Counted from the stretch's first letter, positions 9,868-20,768 are shown. The stretch is 41,681 bases of DNA from Candidatus Paraburkholderia calva (GCA_001184395.1 LFLF01000019.1:1-41681), one strand, 5' to 3'. A program made the numbers and translations. The notes: a model not told the origin generated them from the letters alone.

Positions 9868-11448
9868 ATGCGAAAGAACCTGAAAAACTTCGGCCTAGTC
9901 GCCGCAGGCGTTGCTGCCGGCGCACTGCTGACCTTGCAGATTTCCGCGTCCGCACAACAGGCTGTCTCATCGCCATTACCGCTCGATCAACTGCGGCTCT
10001 TCGCCGAAGTGTTCGGCCAAATCAAGCACGAATACGTCGAACCGGTCGACGATAAAAAGCTCCTCACCGCCGCCATCAAGGGCATGGTGTCGAGCCTCGA
10101 CCCGCACTCGTCGTATCTCGACAAGACCGATTACGAAGAGCTGCAGGAGCAGACCAAAGGTCGCTTCGCGGGTCTCGGCATCGAGATTTCGTCGGAAGAC
10201 GGACTTATCAAGGCCATCTCGCCGATCGAAGACACGCCCGCGTTTCGCGCCGGCATTCGTCCGGGCGATCTGATCACGCGCATCAACGACAAGCCGGTGC
10301 GCGGCATGACGCTCGACAAGGCCGTCAAGCAGATGCGCGGCGAACCGGGCACCAAGGTCACGCTGACCATCTTTCGCAAGAGCGACGACCGTACGTTCCC
10401 GCTCACCGTCACGCGCGCGCTCATCAAGGTGCAGTCGGTGAAGATGAAGGTGCCGGAGCCGGGCTACGAATATATCCGCATCACGAGCTTCCAGGAACGC
10501 ACGGTGCCGGATCTCGCATTGAAGCTTCAGGACCTCGCGCGCCAGCAGCCGAACCTGAAGGGCCTCGTGCTCGACCTGCGCAACAACGGCGGCGGTCTCC
10601 TGCAGAGCGCGGTCGGCGTCGCGGGCGCGTTCCTGCCGGACAACGCCGTCGTCGTGTCGACCAACGGCCAGATCGCCGATGCTAAGCAGACCTTCCGCGA
10701 TACCTACGACAACTACCGTCTGCCGTCTTTCGATTCCGATCCGTTGAAGAACGTACCGGACATCTTCAAGAAGGTGCCGATGGTCGTGCTGACAAACGCT
10801 TATTCGGCGTCGGCATCGGAGATCGTGGCGGGTGCGCTCCAGGATCATCATCGCGCGCTGATCGTCGGCAAGACGACTTTCGGCAAGGGCTCGGTGCAGA
10901 CCGTGCGTCCGATGACCGCCGACACCGCACTGCGCCTGACCACGGCGTACTACTACACGCCGAGCGGCAAGTCGATCCAAAACCAGGGCGTGCATCCCGA
11001 CGTGTCGGTCGACCAGTACGCCGACGGCGATCCGGACGACGCGCTCGTCACGCGTGAAGTGGACTACTCGAACCACCTCGCGAACACGCAGGATCCGAAC
11101 GAGAAGAAGGAACAGGAGCAGCGCGAGCAGGATCGTCTGGAGCAACTGCGTCTGCTCGAAGAGCAGAACGACAAGAAGACGCCCGAGCAACGCCGCAAAG
11201 ATCGCGAGCGTCCGCCGGTCGAGTTCGGCAGCAAGGACGACTTCATGCTCCAGCAAGGCCTGAACAAGCTGGAAGGTAAGCCGGTCGTCGAGTCGAAGTC
11301 GTTCGCCGAGCGCAGGCTGGCGCAGAAGAAGCCTGAGCCTTCGGCGTCCGCACCGGTGGTGTCGCCGCCCGCGCTGCCGGCCACGCCGGGATCGTCGCCG
11401 GCTTCCGGTGCGCAGCCTGCTTCGTCGCCGACGGCTCAGACGAAGTAA
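9868..11448 (+). CDS. ctpA: Carboxy-terminal processing protease (S41 peptidase)
   Basis: I chose ATG 9868 (MRKNLKNFGLVAAGVAAGAL), which places a signal or anchor segment at the N-terminus; ATG 9832 in the same frame is possible. The periplasmic serine protease has 526 residues. A PDZ domain lies at about residues 95-175 (GLGIEISSEDGLIKAISPIE, then FRAGIRPGDLITRINDKPVR). The S41 domain follows, with the catalytic Ser315 in SASASEIVAGA and Lys340 in TTFGKGSVQ, 25 residues apart as in the Prc/CtpA family. The C-terminal 100 residues are charged, then rich in Pro, Ser and Ala. It trims or degrades periplasmic proteins. Confidence 0.93.
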   Translation: MRKNLKNFGLVAAGVAAGALLTLQISASAQQAVSSPLPLDQLRLFAEVFGQIKHEYVEPVDDKKLLTAAIKGMVSSLDPHSSYLDKTDYEELQEQTKGRFAGLGIEISSEDGLIKAISPIEDTPAFRAGIRPGDLITRINDKPVRGMTLDKAVKQMRGEPGTKVTLTIFRKSDDRTFPLTVTRALIKVQSVKMKVPEPGYEYIRITSFQERTVPDLALKLQDLARQQPNLKGLVLDLRNNGGGLLQSAVGVAGAFLPDNAVVVSTNGQIADAKQTFRDTYDNYRLPSFDSDPLKNVPDIFKKVPMVVLTNAYSASASEIVAGALQDHHRALIVGKTTFGKGSVQTVRPMTADTALRLTTAYYYTPSGKSIQNQGVHPDVSVDQYADGDPDDALVTREVDYSNHLANTQDPNEKKEQEQREQDRLEQLRLLEEQNDKKTPEQRRKDRERPPVEFGSKDDFMLQQGLNKLEGKPVVESKSFAERRLAQKKPEPSASAPVVSPPALPATPGSSPASGAQPASSPTAQTK

Positions 11449-11467
11449 GCTTCTCCGGCAGTCATAT

Positions 11468-11503
11468 AAACGGCTTCGCGGTTTATTACCGCGAAGCCGT
11501 TTC
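11468..11503 (+). terminator. Rho-independent terminator after ctpA
   Basis: A 14-bp perfect stem (AAACGGCTTCGCGG with CCGCGAAGCCGTTT) and a 7-base loop begin 19 bases after the ctpA stop. The T-run is short (TTTCTC). It separates ctpA from the moeB-like gene. Confidence 0.8.
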
Positions 11504-11539
11504 TCATTGCGGCGCAGCTAACGCGCTTAGAATGTGGTG

Positions 11540-12295
11540 ATGAACGACGATCAACTCCTCCGCTATTCCCGCCATATCCTCGTCGAGGAAATTGGCATCG
11601 AGGCGCAGCAGGGCTTTCTCGACGCGCATGCGCTGATCATCGGCGCGGGTGGACTGGGCGCGCCCGCCGCGATGTATCTCGCGGCGTCGGGCGTCGGAAA
11701 GATCACGCTGGTCGACGAGGATAGCGTCGATCTCACGAACCTACAACGGCAGATCGTTCACGCGACGCATTCGGTGGGACGCACGAAAGTGGAATCGGCG
11801 AAAGAGACGCTGAACGCGCTGAATCCGGATATCGAAGTGTTCGCGGTGAACGCGCGCGCAGACGCGTCGTGGCTCGATGCCAATGTGCCCGGCAAGCATG
11901 TCGTGCTCGATTGCAGCGACAACTTCGCGACGCGTCACGCGATCAACGCGGCCTGCGTCGCGCATGGCATGCCGCTGGTATCGGGCGCGGCCTTGTGCTT
12001 CGACGGGCAGATCAGCACCTTCGATTTCCGCTCGGCCGATTCGCCGTGCTATGCGTGCCTGTTCCCGCCGAATCAGGCATTCGAGGAAGTCGCCTGTTCG
12101 ACGATGGGCGTGTTCGCGCCGACGGTCGGCATCATCGGCGCGATGCAGGCGGCGGAAGCATTACGCGTGATCGGCGGCTTCGGCGACACGCTCGCGGGCC
12201 GCCTGATGATGCTCGACTCGCTGCGCATGGAATGGAACACAATGAAGATCGCGCGCCAACACGATTGCGCGGTCTGCGGTGCGCGTTCGCGTTAG
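11540..12295 (+). CDS. moeB: HesA/MoeB/ThiF-family adenylyltransferase
   Basis: ATG 11540 (MNDDQLLRYSRHILVEEIGI) is preferred over two GTG codons just upstream. The protein has 251 residues. The ATP loop GAGGLG is at residues 35-40, the Arg finger region is NLQRQIVH, and two zinc Cys pairs are present (CYAC, and CAVC near the C-terminus). Proteins of this family adenylate the C-terminal glycine of MoaD or ThiS for molybdopterin or thiazole synthesis. The sequence alone does not settle which partner is used. The gene is intact and converges with ptsI, sharing 4 bases at the ends. Confidence 0.88.
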   Translation: MNDDQLLRYSRHILVEEIGIEAQQGFLDAHALIIGAGGLGAPAAMYLAASGVGKITLVDEDSVDLTNLQRQIVHATHSVGRTKVESAKETLNALNPDIEVFAVNARADASWLDANVPGKHVVLDCSDNFATRHAINAACVAHGMPLVSGAALCFDGQISTFDFRSADSPCYACLFPPNQAFEEVACSTMGVFAPTVGIIGAMQAAEALRVIGGFGDTLAGRLMMLDSLRMEWNTMKIARQHDCAVCGARSR

Positions 12296-14049
12296 ACCTT
12301 CTGCAAACGCGCCAGCGCGGCCTGCAACTCTTCCGGTTCGTAGGCGGCGAGCACATCTGCGACTGGCTTCTCGAACGCCTTCAGACTCGAGCGCAGAATT
12401 TCCTGCTTCACGACCAGAAGCTGCGAAGGATGCATCGAGAACTCGGTCAGCCCGAGGCCGAGCAACAGCCGCGTGACGGTCGGATCGCCCGCCATCTCGC
12501 CGCACACGGAAATGGGCACGCCCGCCTTCTTCGCCTCACGCAGCGTGTACGCGATCAGATTCAGCACGGCGGGATGCAGCGGATCGTACAGATGCGCAAC
12601 GGCGTTATCCGCGCGGTCGATCGCGAGCGTGTACTGGATCAGATCGTTCGTGCCGATCGACAGAAAATCGAGCCGCGACAGGAACAAACGCACTGCGATC
12701 GCCGCCGCCGGAATCTCGATCATCGCGCCGACCTGCACTTTGCGGTCGTACGCGATGCCCGCTTCATCCAGTTGGCGCTTCGCCTCTTGAATCAGATCAA
12801 GCGTCTGATCGATCTCCTGCGCGTGTGCGAGCATCGGAATCAGGATCTTGGTCGGGCCGAATGCCGAGGCGCGCAGGATCGCCCGCAACTGCGTGGTGAA
12901 CATCTGCGGCTCGGACAGGCTCCAGCGAATCGCGCGCAAACCGAGCGCCGGATTCGGCGCGGTTTCGTAGCCGTCGCCCGCGCTCATGGAATCGAGCGGC
13001 TTGTCCGCGCCGACGTCGATGGTGCGGATCGTCACCGGCTTGCCGTTCATCAGTTCGATGGCGCGCTTGTACGCCTCGAACTGCTCCTCCTCCGGCAACT
13101 GATCCTTGTGATTCGTGAAGAGGAATTCCGTGCGGAATAGGCCGACGCCCATCGCGCCCGCTTCGACAGCAACTTGCGCATCCTCGGGCAATTCGATGTT
13201 CGCGCACAGTTCGATCTTCGTGCCGCACAGTGTTTGTGTGGGCGAGAACTTCAGGCGCTGGAGCTTGCGCTGCTCGAGAAGCTTTTCGCTTTGCCGGTAC
13301 GAATACTCTTCGAGGACGATCGGCGCGGGATCGACGATCACGATGCCGTGGTCGCCATCGACGATGATGAGATCGTTCTGACGAATCAGCACGCTCGCCT
13401 GCTGCACGCCGACGCTCGCCGGAATGCCGAGACTGCGCGCGACGATCGCCGTATGCGACGTGCGGCCGCCGAGATCGGTCACGAAGCCCTTGAAGGCCTG
13501 CGTCTTGAACTGGAGCATGTCGGCCGGCGCGATATCGTGCGCAACAACGATCATCTCGTTGTGGCCATTGCTCGCGGCCGTATGCGCGATCAGCGAGGCC
13601 GTGGTCGACGCGCCTGCCAGCGCCTTCAGCAGGCGTTCGACGACCTGCTCGACGTCCGCCTTGCGCTCGCGCAGATATTCGTCTTCGATCTCGTCGAAGA
13701 ACCGCCCGAGGATTTCCAGTTGTTTGGTGAGCGCCCATTCGACGTTGTAGCGGCGCGTGCGGACCAGATCGAAGGTTTCCTGCACGAGCATGGCGTCGTT
13801 CAGGATCATCGTATGGACGTTGATGAACGCGCCCATTTCGCTGGGTGCGTCGGTGGCGAGGTCGGCGCGCAGCGCTTCGAGTTCGGCGGCAACGGCGACC
13901 TGCGCCGCGTTGAAGCGCTCGATCTCGGCATCGATCTGGTCAGGCTCGATCAGATAGTGCGCGACGTCGAGCGCCGCCGGCGCGATCAGATACGCCTGGC
14001 CGATGGCGATGCCACGTGAAACGGGAATGCCGTGCAGCGTGAAGGACAC
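12292..14049 (-). CDS. ptsI: Phosphoenolpyruvate-protein phosphotransferase (PTS enzyme I)
   Basis: The intact protein has 585 residues. It takes phosphate from PEP to its own His and passes it to HPr in the cytoplasm. The phospho-His is His199 in the motif GGRTSHTAIVARSLGIPA. The PEP-binding barrel shows GVGLFRTEFLF, FLSIGTNDLIQYTLAIDRAD and the catalytic Cys in PISVCGEMAGD. Length is normal. It lies after EIIA-Man and ptsH on the same strand, with a 250-base gap and a terminator between ptsH and ptsI. Confidence 0.96.
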   Translation of the reverse strand: MSFTLHGIPVSRGIAIGQAYLIAPAALDVAHYLIEPDQIDAEIERFNAAQVAVAAELEALRADLATDAPSEMGAFINVHTMILNDAMLVQETFDLVRTRRYNVEWALTKQLEILGRFFDEIEDEYLRERKADVEQVVERLLKALAGASTTASLIAHTAASNGHNEMIVVAHDIAPADMLQFKTQAFKGFVTDLGGRTSHTAIVARSLGIPASVGVQQASVLIRQNDLIIVDGDHGIVIVDPAPIVLEEYSYRQSEKLLEQRKLQRLKFSPTQTLCGTKIELCANIELPEDAQVAVEAGAMGVGLFRTEFLFTNHKDQLPEEEQFEAYKRAIELMNGKPVTIRTIDVGADKPLDSMSAGDGYETAPNPALGLRAIRWSLSEPQMFTTQLRAILRASAFGPTKILIPMLAHAQEIDQTLDLIQEAKRQLDEAGIAYDRKVQVGAMIEIPAAAIAVRLFLSRLDFLSIGTNDLIQYTLAIDRADNAVAHLYDPLHPAVLNLIAYTLREAKKAGVPISVCGEMAGDPTVTRLLLGLGLTEFSMHPSQLLVVKQEILRSSLKAFEKPVADVLAAYEPEELQAALARLQKV

Positions 14050-14232
14050 GCGCGCCTCCTTCTAATTGTGTCGCCATGCCATGCAAAAAAGCGGTGGTGT
14101 AGACGCGGTTCCTCGATACCGCGGCGGGCGCATGGACCGCGCGATTCATTATAAGTTCGAACGATCGCGAAGTCGCTGGACGGCCGGTCGCACGCGCGCC
14201 GGGCCAGCTTCGCGGCGAGCGGACGCCGGACG

Positions 14233-14262
14233 CAAAAAAGCCGCGTCAAAACGCGGCTTTCG
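14233..14262 (-). terminator. Rho-independent terminator after ptsH
   Basis: On the minus strand the sequence AAAGCCGCGTTTTGACGCGG closes a 9-bp stem (AAAGCCGCG/CGCGGCTTT) and is followed by a run of six T. It lies about 40 bases after the ptsH stop, which suggests that ptsI is partly transcribed from its own promoter in the remaining gap. Confidence 0.75.
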
Positions 14263-14300
14263 TGTGATGCGGTCGAAGCGCCGGAGCGCTTATTGTATGC

Positions 14301-14570
14301 TTACTGTCCCTCGCCGAACTTGTCGGCGATGAGCGCGAGGATCGCCTGCATGGCTTCGGCTTCGTCGGCGCCTTCGGTCTCGATGGTCACCGTGCTGCCG
14401 ATGCCCGCCGCCAGCATCATCACGCCCATGATGCTCTTCGCGTTGATCCGGCGGCCGTTGCGACTCATCCAGATATCGCACTGAAAATTGCCTGCCAGCT
14501 GCGTGAGCTTGGCGGATGCCCGTGCGTGGAGCCCCAGCTTATTTACGATCGTTGTTTCCTGTTGCAGCAT
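14301..14570 (-). CDS. ptsH: Phosphocarrier protein HPr
   Basis: The protein has 89 residues. The phosphate-accepting His15 lies in NKLGLHARAS, and Ser46 in AKSIMGVMML is the possible regulatory site for HPr kinase. HPr takes phosphate from enzyme I and gives it to EIIA proteins, here probably the mannose-type EIIA encoded just upstream. The gene is intact. In Burkholderiaceae this PTS is largely regulatory, since sugar-specific components are few (family knowledge). Confidence 0.96.
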   Translation of the reverse strand: MLQQETTIVNKLGLHARASAKLTQLAGNFQCDIWMSRNGRRINAKSIMGVMMLAAGIGSTVTIETEGADEAEAMQAILALIADKFGEGQ

Positions 14571-14585
14571 GATGCTCCGAAAACG

Positions 14586-15107
14586 CTAGTTTGAATGATG
14601 AGCGGCGTCAGTGGCTGGCGGCTTTCTCGGGCACGCGATCCTCGGGCGCCGTGGCGCATGCGGTGGTAGCGCGGTCGCGCCGCCCGCGGCTTTGGCCGCC
14701 AGCGCGCACGGATTGAGCGGCGTGGAGGCATCGAGTTCCTGAATGCACTTGGAGCCGCCCTGCAGAATCTTTTCGGTGAGCGTATCGAGCGGCGTGGTGC
14801 GGTAACAGACCGCGCGCACCAGCATCGGCAGGTTGCAGCCGGCGAGCACGCGCACGTCGGTATCGCGCAGGCTCGCCGCGATATTCGCGGGCGTCGCGCC
14901 GAACACGTCGGTTAGCACGATGACGCCGTTTTCCTCCCTCAGACGATCGATCTCCGAGCGTGCAAACGCGCGAACTTCGACGGGATCACAGTCGGGCTTC
15001 ACGTCGATAGCACCGATGCGAGCGGGCAAGCTGCCGTAAATATGTGCGATGCAGTCACGTAGCGCGGTGGCAAACGGTGCATGCGCGATGATCAGAATGC
15101 CAGCCAT
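14586..15107 (-). CDS. PTS mannose-type EIIA domain protein
   Basis: ATG 15107 (MAGILIIAHAPFATALRDCI) gives 173 residues with the phospho-His at His9. The fold region continues with VIVLTDVFGATPANIAASLR and GCNLPMLVRAVCYR. It should accept phosphate from HPr and is encoded 15 bases before ptsH. The C-terminal 30 residues (after ALPPHAPRR) are unusually Arg- and Pro-rich. A neighbouring frame would end in PEKAASH, so a small indel close to the 3' end may have extended the tail. The EIIA fold should be unaffected. Confidence 0.88.
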   Translation of the reverse strand: MAGILIIAHAPFATALRDCIAHIYGSLPARIGAIDVKPDCDPVEVRAFARSEIDRLREENGVIVLTDVFGATPANIAASLRDTDVRVLAGCNLPMLVRAVCYRTTPLDTLTEKILQGGSKCIQELDASTPLNPCALAAKAAGGATALPPHAPRRPRIACPRKPPATDAAHHSN

Positions 15108-15457
15108 GTCAGGATTTGCTGCCTCAATAACGACGGTGGACGTCAAAGAAATCACTCGAAAACGCGCGAGCGTCGCGGATTTCAGGTCTTAGATGGACGC
15201 ATCGCGGCGATATTCAACCGCCTGACGAACGCCTGCCTGTGACCTTCGACCAACCTTGACTTCAGCTTGCGTCCGGTTTCTTAATCCGGCGATAATGCCT
15301 CTCGCAGAGCGCCAAAGCGGGATCGATCGGCTCATCGCGCCCCATATTTCGACGGCACGCGAAACCAATTGTAACAGTCCTCGCCGCGACCGGTCCGCGC
15401 ACGTTGCGGCGTTTTCCGCTGCAACAATTCCGGCGGTTTCAGCCTGCCCCGGCGGTT
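15108..15457. other. Intergenic region between gshB and the PTS genes
   Basis: This is 350 bases without a convincing gene on either strand. The possible reading frames have no recognisable domain and poor codon periodicity. It includes the first copy of a 19-bp tandem repeat next to the gshB stop. Confidence 0.5.
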
Positions 15458-15467
15458 TCAGCCTGCC
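15430..15467. repeat. Perfect 19-bp tandem duplication at the gshB 3' end
   Basis: The unit CCGGCGGTTTCAGCCTGCC occurs twice, directly adjacent (15430-15448 and 15449-15467). The right copy includes the gshB stop codon, so the last codons are duplicated downstream without changing the protein. Confidence 0.9.
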
Positions 15468-16414
15468 GCACGCTCTAGCGTGTCGATGAACATGCCGGCC
15501 ACATCGAAGCCAGTCTGATCCATGATTTCTCGGAAGCACGTCGGGCTGGTCACGTTGATTTCGGTCAGGTAATCGCCGATCGCATCCAGACCGACTAGCA
15601 GCAGGCCGCGCGCCTGAAGCACCGGTCCCAACTTTTCGGCGATCTCGCGATCGCGCGCCGACAGCGGCTGTGCGCGTCCCAGCCCGCCCGCCGCGAGATT
15701 GCCGCGTACTTCGTTATCCTGCGGGATGCGCGCGAGCGAGTACAGCACCGGCTGGCCGCCGATCAGCAGAATGCGCTTGTCGCCATCGACGATCTGCGGA
15801 ATGAACTTCTGTGCCATGACCGAGCGCGCGCCGTTTTTCGACAGCATTTCGACGATCGAGCCGAGGTTCATGCCGTCCGCCTTCACGCGAAACACGCCCA
15901 TACCGCCCATGCCGTCGAGCGGCTTGAGGATAACGTCGCCGTGTTCAGCGTGGAAGGCGCGCAGACGCGCGGCATCGCGCGTGACGAGCGTCGGCACGAC
16001 ATACTCCGGCCATTCGGCGATGGCGAGCTTCTCCGAATGATCGCGGATGGCCTGCGGCTTGTTGAACACCTTCGCGCCCGCGCGTTCCGCAATTTCGAGC
16101 AGCCACGTCGAGTTGACGTATTCCATGTCAAAGGGCGGGTCCTTGCGTATCAGCACGGCGGAAAAGCGCGTGAGCAGCAGACATTCGGCCTGCTCGGCCG
16201 CGTACCACGGCGAGCGGTCGCTGTTCGCCAGATCGCCGACGATGGTGATGCGCCGCGCGCTCGCCTCGACCGACGTGCCCGTCCACGCGAGATGCTGCGG
16301 CTCGCACGCGTAGAGGGTGTGGCAGCGCCGGAAGGCTTCGGCCATCATCGAGTAAGTCGCGTCCTTGTAGATCTTGAAGTGATCCAGCGGGTCGGCGATG
16401 AAGAGGATGTCCAT
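15458..16414 (-). CDS. gshB: Glutathione synthase
   Basis: The intact ATP-grasp enzyme has 318 residues and joins gamma-glutamylcysteine to glycine. It starts [20 protein letters not shown]. Typical segments are [20 protein letters not shown], the flexible loop [18 protein letters not shown], and [20 protein letters not shown] with metal and ATP ligands. It lies 82 bases behind gshA on the same strand, so the pair forms a glutathione operon upstream of the PTS genes. Confidence 0.96.
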   Translation of the reverse strand: MDILFIADPLDHFKIYKDATYSMMAEAFRRCHTLYACEPQHLAWTGTSVEASARRITIVGDLANSDRSPWYAAEQAECLLLTRFSAVLIRKDPPFDMEYVNSTWLLEIAERAGAKVFNKPQAIRDHSEKLAIAEWPEYVVPTLVTRDAARLRAFHAEHGDVILKPLDGMGGMGVFRVKADGMNLGSIVEMLSKNGARSVMAQKFIPQIVDGDKRILLIGGQPVLYSLARIPQDNEVRGNLAAGGLGRAQPLSARDREIAEKLGPVLQARGLLLVGLDAIGDYLTEINVTSPTCFREIMDQTGFDVAGMFIDTLERAAG

Positions 16415-16496
16415 TTGGATTCGCTTGGTGCGTTGTGTTCGGCGCGCGGAGTACGCAAGGCATGCGAGTTTACCGCAAGCCGCGCGCTTTCACTTT

Positions 16497-17786
16497 CTAC
16501 ACCTGAATGGCTTCCGGGTCGGTCCGCTCGAGCTCCACCGACGCTGCCAGCAGGCCCAGCCGCGCCACCACGCCGTACATGTAGAAGCGGTTCGGCGGCG
16601 CCGCGCCGGGCTTGGCATGCGCATCGGGAAGTGCCGTATGCTCGAAGCCGAGCGGCACGAAATGCATGCCGGGCACGTTGAGGTTATCGTCGCGTTCGCG
16701 GCTGTCGTGCACGCGGTAGAAGCCGCCGACCACGTACCGGTCGATCATGTACACGACCGGCTCTGCCACCGCATTCTCCACGCGCTCGAAGGTATGCACG
16801 CCTTCCTGCACGATCACGTCGTGCACTTGCAGGCCTTCCTTCGTGTCGTTCATCTTCGCGCGTTCGCGCTCGGTGAGCGCCGCGACTTCGCTCGCGTCGT
16901 GCACGGTCATCACGCCCTTGCCGTAGGTGCCGGCATCCGCCTTGACGACCACATACGGCTTCTCGCTGATGCCGTATTCGCGGTACTTCTTCGCGATCTT
17001 CTTCAGCACGCCGTCGATGGCTTCGGTCAGCGCTTCCTCGCCCGTGCGCGCTTCGTAGTCCACGCCTTCCACATGCGCGAAGTACGGATTTACCATCCAC
17101 GGGTCGATCTCGACCATTTTGGCGAACTTCTTGGCGATCTCGTCGTAGCAGGAGAAATGCGTGGACTTGCGGCGCACCGCCCAGCCCGCGTGCAGCGGCG
17201 GCAGGATGTACTGCTCGTGCAGATTCTCGAGCACGGGCGGAATGCCCGCCGACAGATCGTTGTTCAGCAGGATCGAGCACGGATCGAAGTTCTTTAGTCC
17301 GAGGCGGCGCGGCGAGCGCTCCAGCGGTTCGAGCACGATCTTCTGGCCGTCGGCGAGCGGAATGGCGACCGGGCCATGGATGTTCTCATCCAGCGTGCCG
17401 AAACGGACGTTCAGTCCCGTCTGACGCATGATCAGCGCGAGGCGCGCGACGTTCTCCAGATAAAACGCGTTGCGCGTGTGGCGCTCGGGAATGACCAGCA
17501 GATTCTTCGCGTCCGGGCAGATTTTCTCGATGGACGCCATGGCCGCCTGCACCGCGAGCGGCAGCACTTCCTGCGGGAGATTGTTGAAGCCGCCCGGGAA
17601 GAGGTTGGTGTCGACCGGCGCGAGCTTGAACCCCGCGTTACGCAGATCGACCGAACAGTAAAATGACGGCGTGTGCTCCTGCCATTCGAGCCGGAACCAC
17701 CGCTCGATGGCGGGCGTGGCCTCGAAAATCTTCCGCTCGAGGTCGAGCAGCGGGCCATTCAACGCCGTAACTAGGTGTGGAACCAT
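16497..17786 (-). CDS. gshA: Glutamate-cysteine ligase (proteobacterial GshA-II type)
   Basis: ATG 17786 (MVPHLVTALNGPLLDLERKI) gives 429 residues, the usual start and length for this Burkholderiaceae family; a longer in-frame start at 17861 is less likely. It makes gamma-glutamylcysteine from Glu, Cys and ATP, the first step of glutathione synthesis. Visible segments include DTNLFPGGFNNLPQEVLPLA, DPCSILLNNDLSAGIPPVLE, KADAGTYGKGVMTVHDASEV and NRFYMYGVVARLGLLAASVE. The gene is intact and followed by gshB. Confidence 0.94.
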   Translation of the reverse strand: MVPHLVTALNGPLLDLERKIFEATPAIERWFRLEWQEHTPSFYCSVDLRNAGFKLAPVDTNLFPGGFNNLPQEVLPLAVQAAMASIEKICPDAKNLLVIPERHTRNAFYLENVARLALIMRQTGLNVRFGTLDENIHGPVAIPLADGQKIVLEPLERSPRRLGLKNFDPCSILLNNDLSAGIPPVLENLHEQYILPPLHAGWAVRRKSTHFSCYDEIAKKFAKMVEIDPWMVNPYFAHVEGVDYEARTGEEALTEAIDGVLKKIAKKYREYGISEKPYVVVKADAGTYGKGVMTVHDASEVAALTERERAKMNDTKEGLQVHDVIVQEGVHTFERVENAVAEPVVYMIDRYVVGGFYRVHDSRERDDNLNVPGMHFVPLGFEHTALPDAHAKPGAAPPNRFYMYGVVARLGLLAASVELERTDPEAIQV

Positions 17787-18096
17787 TGCATTGATTACTC
17801 GCGGACTTGGGAGAAAAGATTGTAGAGCAATTGCTTCGCCTAATTGGGGATGAACTGGCACTTCCCAAGGTTTCCCGGGCTCTGAGACACGGCCGTTGCG
17901 GCGGAATTCTCGCTATCGTGCCGATCGATTTTTCAAGGCCACTGGACGAAACTCCGACGCGACCTGCGGGCAAAAACCGCCATGAAGGCGGGCCAAGTCG
18001 CTGTGCTCGTTCTTCGAGCGGCGGCCGGAGCTCGTTTGCCGGTCCGTTTCGCTGCAACTCTTGCATGCGCCGGACTCGCGCTCGGCGCCGGGGTCA
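17787..18096. other. Intergenic region between amtB and gshA
   Basis: This is 310 bases in which I see no supported gene, terminator or RNA. It must hold the gshA promoter on the minus strand, but no box can be assigned with confidence. Confidence 0.5.
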
Positions 18097-19549
18097 TTAT
18101 TCGACGTGCTCGCCGTGCAGCGTGACGTCGAGACCTTCGCGCTCTTCTTCCTCCGAAACGCGCAGGCCTATGACCATGTCGATGATCTTCAGCAACACGA
18201 AGCTGACGACACCCGAATACACCAGCGTCACGAGCATGCCTTTGGCCTGCACCAGCACGCTGCCATCGAAGCCGCTGATGTCCTTCACCGCGAACACGCC
18301 CGTCAGCAGCGCGCCGATGATGCCGCCCACGCCGTGGACGCCGAACGCGTCGAGCGAATCGTCGTAGCCGAACTTGTGCTTGAGCCACGTGGCCGACCAG
18401 AAGCAGACCACGCCCGCCACGATGCCGATCACGATCGCGCCCGTCACGCCGACGAAGCCCGAAGCCGGCGTCACCGTAACCAGACCTGCGACTGCGCCCG
18501 AGATGATGCCGAGCACCGACGGCTTGCCCTTGCTGATCCACTCCGCGAACATCCAGCCGAAGGCGGCGAAGGCGGTGGCGATCTGCGTGGTGAGCATCGC
18601 GAAGCCGGCACGGCCGTCAGCCGCAACCGCCGAACCCGCGTTGAAGCCGAACCAGCCCACCCACAGCATCGATGCGCCGATCAGCGAGAGCACGAGGTTG
18701 TGCGGGGCCATCACTTCGCGGCCGTAGCCGACGCGCTTGCCGAGCACCAGACAGCACATCAGGCCCGCGATACCGGCGTTGATGTGAACCACCGTGCCGC
18801 CTGCAAAGTCGAGCACGCCCGCCGATGCGAGCCAGCCGGTTGGTTCCCAGACCATGTGTGCGATCGGCGAGTAGACGATCAGCGACCACAGGCCCATGAA
18901 CACCAGCATCGCCGAGAACTTCATGCGGTCGGCGAACGCACCGGTGATGAGCGCCGGCGTGATGATCGCGAAGGTCAGCTGGAACGCGAAGTAGACCGAC
19001 TCGGGAATCGTCACGGCCAAATGGCTGACGGTGAGCGTCGTTGCCTTGTCGCCCTTGATGTAGGCCATGCCGTGCAAGAACACGCGCGAGAAGCCGCCCA
19101 GGAACGAACCGCCCGGCGTGAACGCGATGCTGTAGCCGACGATGGTCCAGAGGATCGTCACGAGACAGCAGATCGCGAAGCTCTGCATGACCGTGGTGAG
19201 CACGTTCTTCTTGCGCACCATGCCCGCGTAGAACAGCGCGAGGCCCGGAATCGTCATGAACAGCACGAGGGCGACCGAGGTCAGCATCCAGGCCGTGTCA
19301 CCCGAGCTGATCTTCGACGAATTGACCATCACCGGCTCGGTCGGTGCGGCGGCATCCGATGCGCCCGACGCGGCTTCCGACGCCGATGCGGCTTGCGCCG
19401 AGGAGGCCTGTGCCGTATTGGCGCTGGCCGGTGCACTCGCAGCGGTATCCGCGGGTGCCGAGGTGGCGGCCGGAGCGGACGCGTCCTGGGCGAGAGCGGT
19501 GCCGACATTCGGGCCCCGCCACCATCAGTGACATCAAAAAGTTGCGCAT
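18097..19549 (-). pseudogene. amtB: Ammonium transporter AmtB with frameshifted signal peptide
   Basis: The original start is ATG 19549 (MRNFLMSLMVAG). Within about 15 codons the frame is lost near 19515-19530. The neighbouring frame restores the Ala-rich linker (VGTALAQDASAPAATSAPAD and on) and joins the channel at 19330. The channel itself is intact, 411 residues from GTG 19330: TMs include DTAWMLTSVALVLFMTIPGL, the Phe-gate and His-pore segments VYFAFQLTFAIITPALI and DFAGGTVVHINAGIAGL, and DAFGVHGVGGIIGALLTG. It moves ammonium across the inner membrane. Without its signal peptide, insertion from the internal GTG is possible but uncertain. It lies behind a broken glnK. Confidence 0.8.
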
Positions 19550-19610
19550 TCTTCTGTTTCCTCTTGTCGCTTGTTTCTTCGCTAGCGTTCGTTACTTCGC
19601 CGATGTTGAG

Positions 19611-20415
<805 letters not shown>

Positions 20416-20676
20416 ATGAAACAGTCCAATGACGTATTCAACGATTTCCAGCGGAAGATGAGCGAGTTCCTGCAGAACTCACCGGCAAAGGACGTCGAAA
20501 AGAACATGAAGGCCATGCTCGCGCAGGGCTTCTCCAAGCTCGATCTCGTCACCCGCGAAGAATTCGATACGCAGACGCAAGTGCTCGTGCGCACCCGCGC
20601 GCGGCTAGAAGAACTGGAAAAACGCGTCGCTCAACTGGAGCAGCGTCTGGCGGGCGGTTCGGCTAAGCAAGACTAA
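20416..20676 (+). CDS. ubiK: Ubiquinone biosynthesis accessory factor UbiK (BMFP-type)
   Basis: ATG 20416 follows GGAAGAAACG. The protein has 86 residues. An N-terminal amphipathic part (FQRKMSEFLQNSPAKDVEKN) is followed by a short linker and a C-terminal coiled coil (RTRARLEELEKRVAQLEQRL), the layout of the BMFP/UbiK family. UbiK forms a trimer with or near UbiJ and supports aerobic ubiquinone synthesis (family knowledge). The gene is intact and lies directly before comM. Confidence 0.88.
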   Translation: MKQSNDVFNDFQRKMSEFLQNSPAKDVEKNMKAMLAQGFSKLDLVTREEFDTQTQVLVRTRARLEELEKRVAQLEQRLAGGSAKQD

Positions 20677-20768
20677 GCGCCGCTCAGTGAAGACCTCGGC
20701 GAGCGAGCCGTGAAGTTCTAGTTTTATTGCCGGCGCGGCGTTCGAGCCGCGCCCGATCGGGTGAAATC

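Noticed and set aside
9976..11256. 426-codon open frame on the minus strand
   Set aside because: It lies opposite the clearly coding ctpA protease and is a by-product of high GC codon use.
11869..13140. 423-codon open frame on the plus strand
   Set aside because: It overlaps moeB out of frame and ptsI in antisense and has no family features.
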